DNA of 64,000 nucleotides, from assembly GCF_001668675.1 (NCBI RefSeq), contig NZ_LZKQ01000189.1, positions 22,655 to 86,654 of the forward strand, in the 5' to 3' direction. This stretch comes from Mycobacterium asiaticum. GTDB taxonomy: Bacteria > Actinomycetota > Actinomycetes > Mycobacteriales > Mycobacteriaceae. Positions 29,892 to 37,661 of this stretch are shown in pieces. Position numbers and translations under genes: made by a program. Numbering within the stretch: the stretch's first letter is position 1; each line of letters begins with the position of its first letter. The notes beneath the pieces are model-generated. The model was not told where the DNA came from. It did not search any database and was given only the letters and a program-made list of their open reading frames with translations.

Positions 29892-29942
29892 AGACGCGAA
29901 AGCGCCCCAAAATGGCCAATTTGGGGCGCTTTCGCGTCTTTT
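29892..29942. terminator. Strong intrinsic terminator after fadE23
   Basis: A perfect 20-bp stem pairs AGACGCGAAAGCGCCCCAAA (29892-29911) with its reverse complement (29920-29939) around an 8-base loop, followed by TTT. It lies between the fadE23 end and the end of the convergent acetyltransferase gene, so it may stop transcription from both sides. Confidence 0.88.
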
Positions 29943-29997
29943 CGCGGTCTGCGTAAGGTGATTGAGCGCGACAACGCGCTCGAATTGTTCGCTCGGC

Positions 29998-30525
29998 TTA
30001 GCTGACCTCTGGTGGCGGATCCACCTCTTCGTCGGGCGAAAGCAGATCCAGCTGCCACCACTGCACATCGTGCCACGCACCCGCTTTCCAGCCGACCCGC
30101 CGATAGAGACCTGCCGGCTGGAAACCGAACGCTGCGTGTAACGCATTGCTGGCTTCGTTGGGTTGGGTGATGCCGGCGAACGCGCGCCGGTAGCCCCGAC
30201 CCGCGAGGTGACTCAGCAGTTCGGTGTACAGCAGCCGCCCGCCGCCCGCGCGCAACCGATCCGGGTTCAGATACACACTGGTCTCGATGGACCATCGATA
30301 AGCTGCGCGCGGATTGAATTGCTGCGCATAGGCATAACCCGCCACCGAACCGTCCACCTCGAGCACCAGCCACTGGTATTTCGCCCGGGCGGCGGCGATA
30401 CGGTTCGCCATCAGCTCGGCAGACGGGACTTCGGTTTCGAACGTGATCGCGGTGTCCAGCACATACGGGCGGTAGATCTGGGCACACGCGGCCGCATCGG
30501 CGGCGACTGCCGGGCGGACCAGCAT
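29998..30525 (-). CDS. GNAT-family N-acetyltransferase (phosphinothricin/amino-acid acetyltransferase-like)
   Basis: The 175-residue enzyme shows the pattern of the Pat/YncA branch of GNAT acetyltransferases: VRPAVAADAAACAQIYRPYV at the start, ITFETEVPS, YRWSIETSVYL, and the acetyl-CoA loop with RAGGGRLLYTELL, ending GFQPAGLYRRVGWKAGAWHDVQWWQLDL. Members acetylate small amines or amino-acid analogues; the substrate is unknown. Its ATG overlaps the aldo/keto reductase stop by one base (TGATG), so the two genes are coupled. Confidence 0.88.
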   Translation of the reverse strand: MLVRPAVAADAAACAQIYRPYVLDTAITFETEVPSAELMANRIAAARAKYQWLVLEVDGSVAGYAYAQQFNPRAAYRWSIETSVYLNPDRLRAGGGRLLYTELLSHLAGRGYRRAFAGITQPNEASNALHAAFGFQPAGLYRRVGWKAGAWHDVQWWQLDLLSPDEEVDPPPEVS

Positions 30526-31385
30526 CAGCCGGCGACAGCGTCCAGCTGGGCGCGCGTGTCTTCGTCGAGCTCGATATCCGCGACGGCCAGATTCTCCTCC
30601 AGGTGCCGCACCGAAGACGTGCCCGGGATCAGCAATACGTTGGGCGCCACGCTGAGCGTCCACGCCAGCGCGATCTGCGCCGGAGTGCGACCGAGCCGCT
30701 CAGCGGTGCTGCGCACCAGCTCATTACCGAGCACCGGATTGTTCGGACCGGTGAACGCCGCTCCCAGCGGGAAGAAGGGCACAAAAGCTATTCCGCGCGA
30801 GACACATTCGTCCAGCACGGGTGCCGATGCCCGATGCACCAGGTTGAAAGCGTTCTGCACGCAGACAATCTCGGTGCCTTCCAGCGCGTGCCGCAGATGC
30901 GCGACGGTGATTTCGCTGAGTCCGATTCCCCCGATCAGCCCGTCGTCACGAGCGGCGATCAGGGCCGCCAGCTGGTCATCGAAAAGCTGGTCCGGCGCCT
31001 CGCTTTCGAACAGCCGCAGGTTGACCGCGGCCAGCTGATCCACTCCGAGCGTGCGCAGGTTGGCTTCCAGGTCGCGGCGCAGATCGGCCGGGTCGGACAG
31101 CGGCAACCAGGCACCCTGCTCGTCGCGACGCCCACCCACCTTGCTCACCAGGGCCAAGTTCTCCGGGTACGGATGCAGCGCCTCGCGAATGAGCTCATTG
31201 GCGACGTTGGGCCCGTAGAACTGCGCGGTATCGATGTGGTTGACACCGAGTTCCACCGCGCGCCGCAACACCGCAATCGCCTCGTCGTGGTCACGCGGCG
31301 GGCCCATCACGTTCGGCCCTGGCAGTTGCATTGCCCCGAAACCGATCCGGGCAACCGGATACCGACCGAGCGGGAATGGGTTCAT
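30525..31385 (-). CDS. Aldo/keto reductase
   Basis: This 286-residue TIM-barrel oxidoreductase has HIDTAQFYGPN (Asp52, Tyr57) and ALVSKVGG (Lys82) of the catalytic tetrad. The fourth residue, normally His, appears to be Asn122 (LAAVNLRLFE), which occurs in some families and may change the reaction. NADPH binding is expected from the C-terminal block VLLIPGTSSVRHLEENL. The substrate is unknown. It is translated just ahead of the acetyltransferase gene and is divergent from fadB4 across 157 bases in which I see no clear site. Confidence 0.88.
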   Translation of the reverse strand: MNPFPLGRYPVARIGFGAMQLPGPNVMGPPRDHDEAIAVLRRAVELGVNHIDTAQFYGPNVANELIREALHPYPENLALVSKVGGRRDEQGAWLPLSDPADLRRDLEANLRTLGVDQLAAVNLRLFESEAPDQLFDDQLAALIAARDDGLIGGIGLSEITVAHLRHALEGTEIVCVQNAFNLVHRASAPVLDECVSRGIAFVPFFPLGAAFTGPNNPVLGNELVRSTAERLGRTPAQIALAWTLSVAPNVLLIPGTSSVRHLEENLAVADIELDEDTRAQLDAVAG

Positions 31386-31542
31386 GAGCTGAGATTAGCG
31401 TCGAACCAGGCAAACCTTCCACGCGCTGCTGGCGTCGGCGAGACGGCGACGACATCACCACGTCGATCGAAGGTGTGGCCCTGCTGGGTGAGCAGTTGCG
31501 GCCCCGCCATCGTGCCTTTTGAACCGGAAGTAGGGTGTCGAC

Positions 31543-32511
31543 ATGCGCGCAGCACGAGTGACTCAGCTGGATGGTCCGGACTCGATCGAAGTGGCCGAGA
31601 TCGACGAACCCACCGGTGACGGTGTGGTTGTCGACGTGCATGCCGCCGGGGTGGCCTTCCCGGACGCGTTGCTCACCCGCGGTCTCTACCAGTACCGACC
31701 GGATCCGCCGTTCGTACTCGGCGCCGAGATCGCGGGCGTGGTGCGGTCGGCGCCGGACGGGGCGCACGTGCGGCCCGGTGACCGGGTCCTCGGCCTGACC
31801 ATGCTCACCGGCGGCATGGCCGAGGTCGCCGTGCTCGCACCCGACCGGTTGTTCAAGCTGCCAGACAACGTCAGCTTCGAGGCCGGCGCCGGTGTGCTCT
31901 TCAACGACCTGACGGTGTACTTCGCGCTGGCCGTCCGCGGCCGATTGCAACAGGGCGAGACGGTGCTGGTGCACGGCGCGGCCGGCGGCATCGGCACGTC
32001 GGCGCTGCGATTGGCGCCGGCCTTGGGGGCGTCCCGCGTCATCGCCGTGGTCAGCTCCGAGGAGAAGGGCCAGATCGCCACCGCGGCAGGCGCCACCGAT
32101 GTGGTGCTGGCCGATGGGTTCAAGGACGCGGTCAAGGAGTTGACCAGTGGTCGCGGCGTCGACATCGTGGTGGACCCGGTGGGCGGCGACCGCTTCACCG
32201 ATTCGCTGCGCTCCCTCGCCCCGGCCGGACGGCTGCTGGTGATCGGCTTCACCGGTGGCGAAATACCGACCGTGAAGGTGAACCGGTTGCTGCTCAACAA
32301 CATTGACGTTGTCGGTGTGGGTTGGGGCGCCTGGGCCGGCAGGCATCCCGGTGCGCTCGAGGAGCAATGGGCGGCACTCGAAGAATTGTTCACGTCCGGC
32401 AAGCTGTCCCCTCCCGAGCCGGACGTCTTCCCGCTGGACGAGGCGGCGGCCGCGGTGGCGTCGCTGGAGAACCGCAGCGCCAAGGGCAAGGTCGTGCTGC
32501 GCGTCCGCTGA
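31543..32511 (+). CDS. fadB4: Zinc-independent NADPH:quinone oxidoreductase-like dehydrogenase FadB4
   Basis: The 322-residue medium-chain dehydrogenase family protein has an N-terminal GroES-like domain and a Rossmann domain with VLVHGAAGGIGTSALRLA, then VDIVVDPVGGDRF. No zinc-ligand cysteines are visible, as in quinone oxidoreductases. It is named FadB4 in M. tuberculosis (Rv3141) although the sequence is not a hydroxyacyl-CoA dehydrogenase. TAGGGTG before the ATG can serve as ribosome site. It stands alone, 90 bases before the catabolic operon and separated from it by an inverted repeat. Confidence 0.9.
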   Translation: MRAARVTQLDGPDSIEVAEIDEPTGDGVVVDVHAAGVAFPDALLTRGLYQYRPDPPFVLGAEIAGVVRSAPDGAHVRPGDRVLGLTMLTGGMAEVAVLAPDRLFKLPDNVSFEAGAGVLFNDLTVYFALAVRGRLQQGETVLVHGAAGGIGTSALRLAPALGASRVIAVVSSEEKGQIATAAGATDVVLADGFKDAVKELTSGRGVDIVVDPVGGDRFTDSLRSLAPAGRLLVIGFTGGEIPTVKVNRLLLNNIDVVGVGWGAWAGRHPGALEEQWAALEELFTSGKLSPPEPDVFPLDEAAAAVASLENRSAKGKVVLRVR

Positions 32512-32541
32512 CTCCGGCCGCACGCCACCAGCCTTGTGCCA

Positions 32542-32573
32542 AACTAAAAGAAAAAGTAATGTCACTTTTAGTT
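32542..32573. promoter_or_regulatory. Nested inverted repeats upstream of the catabolic operon
   Basis: AACTAAAAG (32542-32550) is mirrored exactly by CTTTTAGTT (32565-32573). Inside, AAAAGT (32552-32557) is mirrored by ACTTTT (32564-32569). The AT-rich patch lies 28 bases before the first gene, in the promoter position. The TetR-family regulator encoded within the operon (37032-37643) is the likely binder. Confidence 0.6.
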
Positions 32574-32601
32574 CTGTAGCGGCGAAACCCCGGAGTCAGT
32601 C

Positions 32602-33708
32602 ATGGAATCCTTTATCCACCTGCGCAAAGGCCGGACGCCGCGGCGTGTCCACGCCGACCTCGACGGCCTCAAAGACGACGAACTGGGTCGCGGTGGCTTC
32701 ACCGGACGCACCGCCAACATCTACCGCCGCCACGATCCCACCGCCTTTCGCGCGGTCGGTCCGCTGCGCCCGGTCGACGTACTGGCCGACCAGCTCAAGC
32801 CCAGCGACGCCACCGATGCGGCCGGCGGCCCGCTGCTGATGTTCAGCAACGCCGACTGCCGGGTGCTGCTGAGCCGGCGGCACGAGGAGATGCCGTTCTA
32901 CACCCGGCACATCGACGGAGACTTGCTCTGTTTCGTTCACCAGGGCGCCGGCCTGCTGGAGACCGAGTTCGGGCCGCTTCGCTACCGCCACGGCGACTGG
33001 ATCTACCTCCCGAAGGCCTGCACCTGGCGCCAGCTGCCGGACAGCGAGACCACGCTGCTGATGATCGAGGCGACCGACGAGTTCCGGGTGCCACCGCCGG
33101 GCAGCCTGGGCCGGCACTTCCCCTTCGATCCCGCGCAGGCCACCATCCCCGAACCGGTCCCGATCGAGGACGACGGACGCGACGAGTACGAGGTGCGGCT
33201 CGTGCACCGGGACGTCCAGGGCGACGGGTCGACAACGCTGTATTACCAACACAATCCGATCGACGTCGAAGGCTGGCGCGGTGACAACTTCGCCTTCACC
33301 TTCAACATCGACGACTACAACGTCGTCACCTCCGACAGCGTGCACCTGCCGCCGACGGTGCACATGTTCATGCAGGCGACCGGTGTCTACGTGATGAACT
33401 TCCTGCCGAAGCCCGCCGAGACGGTGGCTGGCACCGAACGCACGCCGTGGTACCACCGCAACGTCGACTACGACGAGATCGCGTTCTTCCACGGCGGTTC
33501 GCTGTACGGCATCCCGATGCCGCCCGGCCTGATATCCCATGCACCGCAAGGCGTTCACCACGGCGCGCCGGAAAAGGCACGCGAACGGGCACGCCGCAAG
33601 TTCGACGACTATCAGCGAGTGGACTGGCAGGTCATCGCGATCGACACCCGTCGCCGCCTGACACCGTCACCCGAAATACTGGCACACGACCTGGGACAGC
33701 ACCAATGA
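32602..33708 (+). CDS. Homogentisate 1,2-dioxygenase-like cupin protein
   Basis: The 368-residue protein resembles homogentisate dioxygenase, which opens the ring of homogentisate with Fe(II) and O2. The iron-site region is recognisable: PWYHRNVDYDEIAFF (His285, Glu292) and QGVHHGAPE (His320). The spacing between the first His and Glu is one residue longer than in the human enzyme, and the protein is shorter than the usual 430-450 residues, so it may use another substrate. GGAG stands before the ATG. It leads a ten-gene operon, overlapping the hydrolase gene (ATGA). No fumarylacetoacetase or maleylacetoacetate isomerase gene is near. Confidence 0.85.
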   Translation: MESFIHLRKGRTPRRVHADLDGLKDDELGRGGFTGRTANIYRRHDPTAFRAVGPLRPVDVLADQLKPSDATDAAGGPLLMFSNADCRVLLSRRHEEMPFYTRHIDGDLLCFVHQGAGLLETEFGPLRYRHGDWIYLPKACTWRQLPDSETTLLMIEATDEFRVPPPGSLGRHFPFDPAQATIPEPVPIEDDGRDEYEVRLVHRDVQGDGSTTLYYQHNPIDVEGWRGDNFAFTFNIDDYNVVTSDSVHLPPTVHMFMQATGVYVMNFLPKPAETVAGTERTPWYHRNVDYDEIAFFHGGSLYGIPMPPGLISHAPQGVHHGAPEKARERARRKFDDYQRVDWQVIAIDTRRRLTPSPEILAHDLGQHQ

Positions 33709-34892
33709 AGCAAGCCGTCAAACACGACTACGACCGTATCCCGTATCTCGTTGCATTCCAGAACAATTCCGGTGTGCGCGACGTGTACGGCGGGCTGGCC
33801 GAGATCACCGTGCTGGAAAGCTACCTGCTCAAGCCCAAGGACCGCCCGTCGGACACCGTGCTGGTTTTCATGCATCCCATCGGCGGCGGTGCGTACCTGC
33901 CGATGATCAATGCGCTGGCCCGGGCCGGCCACCACGTCATCTACTGCAACAGCCGATTCCGCGGCACCGACTCGACCCTGCTGATGGAGAAGGTGGTCGA
34001 AGACCTCGGCGAGTGCATCAAGGACGCCAAGAACAGGCTCGGCTATCGCAAGGTGGTGCTGGCCGGATGGAGCGGTGGCGGCTCGCTGTCGATGTTCTAC
34101 CAACAGCAGGCTCAGCACGCCACCATCACCTCCAGCCCGTCGGGTGACGGCCCCGACCTGACCAAGCTGGACCTGCCGGCGGCCGACGGCATCATGTTGC
34201 TGGCGGCGCACATCAGCCGGCACGGCACCCTCACCGAGTGGCTGGACGCGTCGATCCTGGACGAGGCCGACCCCACCAAGCGCGATCCCGAACTGGACCT
34301 GTACAACCCGGACAACCCGAATCAGCCGCCCTACAGCCAGGAGTTTCTGGCGCGCTACCGGCAGGCGCAGATCGACCGCAACCGCCGTATCACAGCCTGG
34401 GTGCGCGACAAGCTGGCCGAGCTGAAGGCGGCAGGCCGGCCCGACGACGAGTTCTGTTTCGTCGTGCACGGCACCATGGCCGACCCGCGCTGGCTGGATC
34501 CCACGGTCGACCCCAATGAGCGCACCCCCGGCACCTGCTATTTGGGGGACCCGCAGGTGGTGAACATGAGCCCGGTCGGCCTGGCGCGCTACTCGACGCT
34601 GCGCGGCTGGCTGTCGCAGTGGAGTTACGACGACGCCCGGGGCGACGGCGTGGCATGCGGGAAGGACCTTGCCATCCCAGCGCTGGTGATCGGTAACCTG
34701 GGCGATGACGCTTGCACACCCAGCCACACCCGACGGCTCTACGAGGCGATCGGGCACCCGGACAAGGAGATGCACGAAATCCCGGGCGCCACACATTATT
34801 ACGCGGGACCTGACCAGCGCGACAAGCTGCGCCAGGCTGTCGACATCGTCACCGACTGGCTGATCAGACACGACTTCGCGAGTGCCGGGTGA
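33705..34892 (+). CDS. Alpha/beta-hydrolase-fold protein
   Basis: This 395-residue protein has an oxyanion loop (MHPIGGGAY), the nucleophile elbow GWSGGGS with Ser123, an acid region (VIGNLGDDACTP) and the late His (PGATHYYAG), so the Ser-Asp-His triad appears complete. It has no signal peptide. Within a pathway of CoA-linked enzymes it could cleave an ester, a thioester or a ring-opened carbon-carbon bond. The ATG overlaps the dioxygenase stop and its own stop overlaps the CoA transferase start, so the three are co-translated. Confidence 0.86.
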   Translation: MKQAVKHDYDRIPYLVAFQNNSGVRDVYGGLAEITVLESYLLKPKDRPSDTVLVFMHPIGGGAYLPMINALARAGHHVIYCNSRFRGTDSTLLMEKVVEDLGECIKDAKNRLGYRKVVLAGWSGGGSLSMFYQQQAQHATITSSPSGDGPDLTKLDLPAADGIMLLAAHISRHGTLTEWLDASILDEADPTKRDPELDLYNPDNPNQPPYSQEFLARYRQAQIDRNRRITAWVRDKLAELKAAGRPDDEFCFVVHGTMADPRWLDPTVDPNERTPGTCYLGDPQVVNMSPVGLARYSTLRGWLSQWSYDDARGDGVACGKDLAIPALVIGNLGDDACTPSHTRRLYEAIGHPDKEMHEIPGATHYYAGPDQRDKLRQAVDIVTDWLIRHDFASAG

Positions 34893-36139
34893 TGCCCGCC
34901 GGCGACGATGCAGAGCGCAGCGATGCTGAGCAGCGGCGCGTTGCCGGAGCCCTGGACGGTATCCGGGTGCTGGAACTGGGCACCCTGATCGCCGGACCGT
35001 TCGTGGGTCGCCTGCTCGGCGACATGGGCGCCGACGTCATCAAGGTCGAGCCCCCGGGCGCCCCGGACCCGCTGCGCACCTGGGGGCAGGCCGAACTCAA
35101 CGGGCATCGGGTCTTCTGGACCGTGCATGCCCGCAACAAGCGGGGCATCACGCTGGACCTGCGCAAGCCGGAGGGGCGCGAGCTGTTCCTCGAACTGGTC
35201 GAGAAGTCCGACATCGTGGTGGAGAACTTCCGTCCCGGGACGCTGGAGAAGTGGAACCTGGGCTACGACGTACTCAGCGAACGCAATTCGGGCATCATCC
35301 TGGTTCGGGTGTCGGGCTACGGCCAGACCGGTCCGGATGCACATAAGGCCGGCTACGCCTCGGTGGCCGAGGCCGCGAGCGGGTTGCGGCACCTCAACGG
35401 CTTCCCGGGTGGACCGCCGCCGCGGCTGGCGCTGTCGCTGGGCGACACGCTGGCCGGAATGTTCGGCGCGCAGGGCGCGCTTGCCGCGCTGTACCGCCGC
35501 AGCGTGACCGGGCACGGGCAGGTGGTCGACGTTGCCCTCACCGAATCGTGTTTGGCGGTACAAGAATCCACCATTCCGGACTACGACGTCGGCGGTGTGG
35601 TTCGCGGGCCGTCCGGCACCCGGCTGGAGGGCATCGCACCGTCGAACATCTACCGCAGCGCCGACGGTTCCTGGGTGGTGATCGCGGCCAACCAGGACAC
35701 CGTGTTCGCCCGGCTGTGCAAGGCCATGGGGCAGCCGGAACTGGTCACCGACGACCGGTTCGCCACGCACGGCGCCCGGGGCCGCAACCAGGACGAGCTG
35801 GATCAGATCATCGGCGCTTGGGCGGCCCAGCGCCAGCCCGCCGAGATCATCGAAACCCTCTCGGCCGCAGGAGTTATCGCCGGACCGATCAACACCGTCG
35901 CCGAAGTCGTCAACGACCCGCAGCTGCGCGCCCGCGGCATGTTGGTGCCGCACTACGACGAGCGAGTCGAGCGGGAGGTGCTGGGACCGGGCATCGTGCC
36001 GGTGCTCTCCGAATCCCCCGGCACCGTCCGCTACGCCGGCCCCGCGCGCCCGGGCCAGCACAACGAGGACGTCTACACCGGGCTGTTGGGCAAGACGGCC
36101 GACGAGGTCGCCCGGTTGGTCGCCGAGGAGGTGTTATGA
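34889..36139 (+). CDS. Class III (CaiB/BaiF-family) CoA transferase
   Basis: The 416-residue enzyme has the family blocks GIRVLELGTLIAGPFVGRLLGDMGADVIKVE-type N terminus (residues 24-54), RNKRGITLDLRKPEGRELF, NFRPGTLEKWNLGYD and VSGYGQTGP. Members move CoA between carboxylic acids through an aspartyl-CoA intermediate. The expected catalytic Asp (usually Tyr-Asp about 10 residues after the GP motif) is replaced: here the segment reads AGYASVAEAASG with Ala157. Some relatives share this change, so activity is uncertain. GTG 34889 or ATG 34892 start within the hydrolase stop; the end overlaps the lyase gene (ATGA). Confidence 0.88.
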   Translation: MMPAGDDAERSDAEQRRVAGALDGIRVLELGTLIAGPFVGRLLGDMGADVIKVEPPGAPDPLRTWGQAELNGHRVFWTVHARNKRGITLDLRKPEGRELFLELVEKSDIVVENFRPGTLEKWNLGYDVLSERNSGIILVRVSGYGQTGPDAHKAGYASVAEAASGLRHLNGFPGGPPPRLALSLGDTLAGMFGAQGALAALYRRSVTGHGQVVDVALTESCLAVQESTIPDYDVGGVVRGPSGTRLEGIAPSNIYRSADGSWVVIAANQDTVFARLCKAMGQPELVTDDRFATHGARGRNQDELDQIIGAWAAQRQPAEIIETLSAAGVIAGPINTVAEVVNDPQLRARGMLVPHYDERVEREVLGPGIVPVLSESPGTVRYAGPARPGQHNEDVYTGLLGKTADEVARLVAEEVL

Positions 36140-37032
36140 GCACGCACGTCGATATCCGTGAGGTCGCGCTGCGCGACGGCTTACAGATTGAAACGCCAAT
36201 ACCGTTGGCCGCCAAGCTGGAAATGCTGGCCGCCATAGCGGCGACCGGCGTGCGCGAAGTGGAGGCCACCGCATTCGTCTCGCCGTCCAAAGTGCCGTCG
36301 ATGGCCGACGCCGCCGAACTGGCCGCCGAACTGCACAACTTTCCCGGCATCGAGTTCTCCGCCCTGGTGGCCAGCCCGAACGGGGCCAAACGGGCCATCG
36401 CCGCGGGATTGCGGTCGATCGAATACGTGGTGGCCGCCGATGACACCTTCAGCCAGAAGAACGTCGGGCGCACCAGCGCCGAAGCGACCTCACAAATCAG
36501 CGAGATCGTCGCGATCGCGCATGACAGTGCCGCCACCGTCGAGGTCATCGTCGCCACGGCCTGGGACTCCCCGTTCGAGGGACCGACACCCCCTTCGCGG
36601 GTATTGGACATCGCAGCGTCGGCCCGCGGCCAGGGGGTGGACCGGTTCTCCATCGCCGACACGATCGGTACCGCCACCCCGGGCCGGGTGAGTTCGCTGA
36701 TCGCCCGGTTGCGTCCGGTCATCGGCGACCTGCCGCTGGGCGGCCACTTCCACAACACCCGCGGGTCCGGACTGGCCTGCGCCTACGCGGCGGTGCTGGC
36801 GGGCGTCACCCGGCTGGACGCCTCGGTCGGCGGGCTCGGCGGCTGCCCGTTCGCGCCCGGCGCCACCGGCAACATCGCGACCGAAGACCTGGTGTACCTG
36901 CTGACCGACAGCGGGTTCGACGTCGACGTGGACTTGCCGGCAGCGATCGCCGCGGCGCAGGTCGCGAGGGACGCCGTCGGACATGACTTGCCGAGCGCGC
37001 TGCTGCGCGCCGGTGACCGGATCCGAACCTGA
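36136..37032 (+). CDS. Hydroxymethylglutaryl-CoA lyase-family enzyme
   Basis: The 298-residue TIM-barrel protein keeps the HMG-CoA lyase residues: catalytic Arg13-Asp14 (EVALRDGLQIE), metal-binding His in GGHFHNTRG, and the signature GGLGGCPFAPGATGN with its Cys. Members split 3-hydroxy-3-methylglutaryl-CoA or related hydroxyacyl-CoA into acetyl-CoA and a keto acid. Placed after a CoA transferase and hydrolase, it probably performs the final carbon-carbon cleavage of the pathway. Its ATG overlaps the transferase stop, and its TGA overlaps the TetR start by one base. Confidence 0.92.
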   Translation: MSTHVDIREVALRDGLQIETPIPLAAKLEMLAAIAATGVREVEATAFVSPSKVPSMADAAELAAELHNFPGIEFSALVASPNGAKRAIAAGLRSIEYVVAADDTFSQKNVGRTSAEATSQISEIVAIAHDSAATVEVIVATAWDSPFEGPTPPSRVLDIAASARGQGVDRFSIADTIGTATPGRVSSLIARLRPVIGDLPLGGHFHNTRGSGLACAYAAVLAGVTRLDASVGGLGGCPFAPGATGNIATEDLVYLLTDSGFDVDVDLPAAIAAAQVARDAVGHDLPSALLRAGDRIRT

Positions 37033-37643
37033 TGCCCGCCGAACTGGTCAGCGCCAAAGGCCGCCAGACCCGCCAGGCCATCGAGCAAGCCGCGCGAAAA
37101 CTGTTCGCCGAGCGTGGCTTTCACGGAACCACGCTGGCCGACATCACCTCGGCGGCCGGCAAATCCTCGGCGGTTTTCTACCGCTACTTCACCGACAAAG
37201 AGGACCTGCTGGCCGCCTTGGCCGAATCATTCCTGCATGACGTCGTCGAACCGTCCGGGCTCAGTGTTCACCTGCCCGACTCCCCCGCCGACGACGCGTT
37301 CTTCGTCTCCGTGGTCACCGGCTACTGGGGCATGTTCAAGCAGAACATCGGGATCATGATCGCGGTGGCCCAGCTGGCCGCCACCCAGGAACGCTTCGCT
37401 GCCGTCCAGAACGAATTCCGCCGCTTCGGCATGAACATCGTGGCCGCCTCCGTCCGGCGGGCCCAGGAGCAGGGCTACGGGACCGACCTCAACCCGGAGC
37501 ACACCGCCGCCGCGATCTCGCTGTTGTTCGAGAATTTCACCACCGTGTTCGTCGGCAGACCGAACCTCGGCGTGACGATGACCGACGAGGATGCCATTGG
37601 CGTACTGTCGAAAATCTGGCAGAAGACTCTGTACGGCGCTTGA
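37032..37643 (+). CDS. TetR/AcrR-family regulator inside the catabolic operon
   Basis: This 203-residue regulator has an N-terminal HTH (about residues 12-58: AARKLFAERGFHGTTLADI, then SAVFYRYFTDKEDLLAAL) and a C-terminal ligand-binding helical domain. Its start overlaps the lyase stop (TGATG), so it is made only when the operon is transcribed, which suggests negative autoregulation through the inverted repeat at 32542-32573. The ligand is likely a CoA thioester or acid intermediate of the pathway, but this is inference. Confidence 0.9.
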   Translation: MPAELVSAKGRQTRQAIEQAARKLFAERGFHGTTLADITSAAGKSSAVFYRYFTDKEDLLAALAESFLHDVVEPSGLSVHLPDSPADDAFFVSVVTGYWGMFKQNIGIMIAVAQLAATQERFAAVQNEFRRFGMNIVAASVRRAQEQGYGTDLNPEHTAAAISLLFENFTTVFVGRPNLGVTMTDEDAIGVLSKIWQKTLYGA

Positions 37644-37661
37644 CAACTAGGAGCGATCAAC

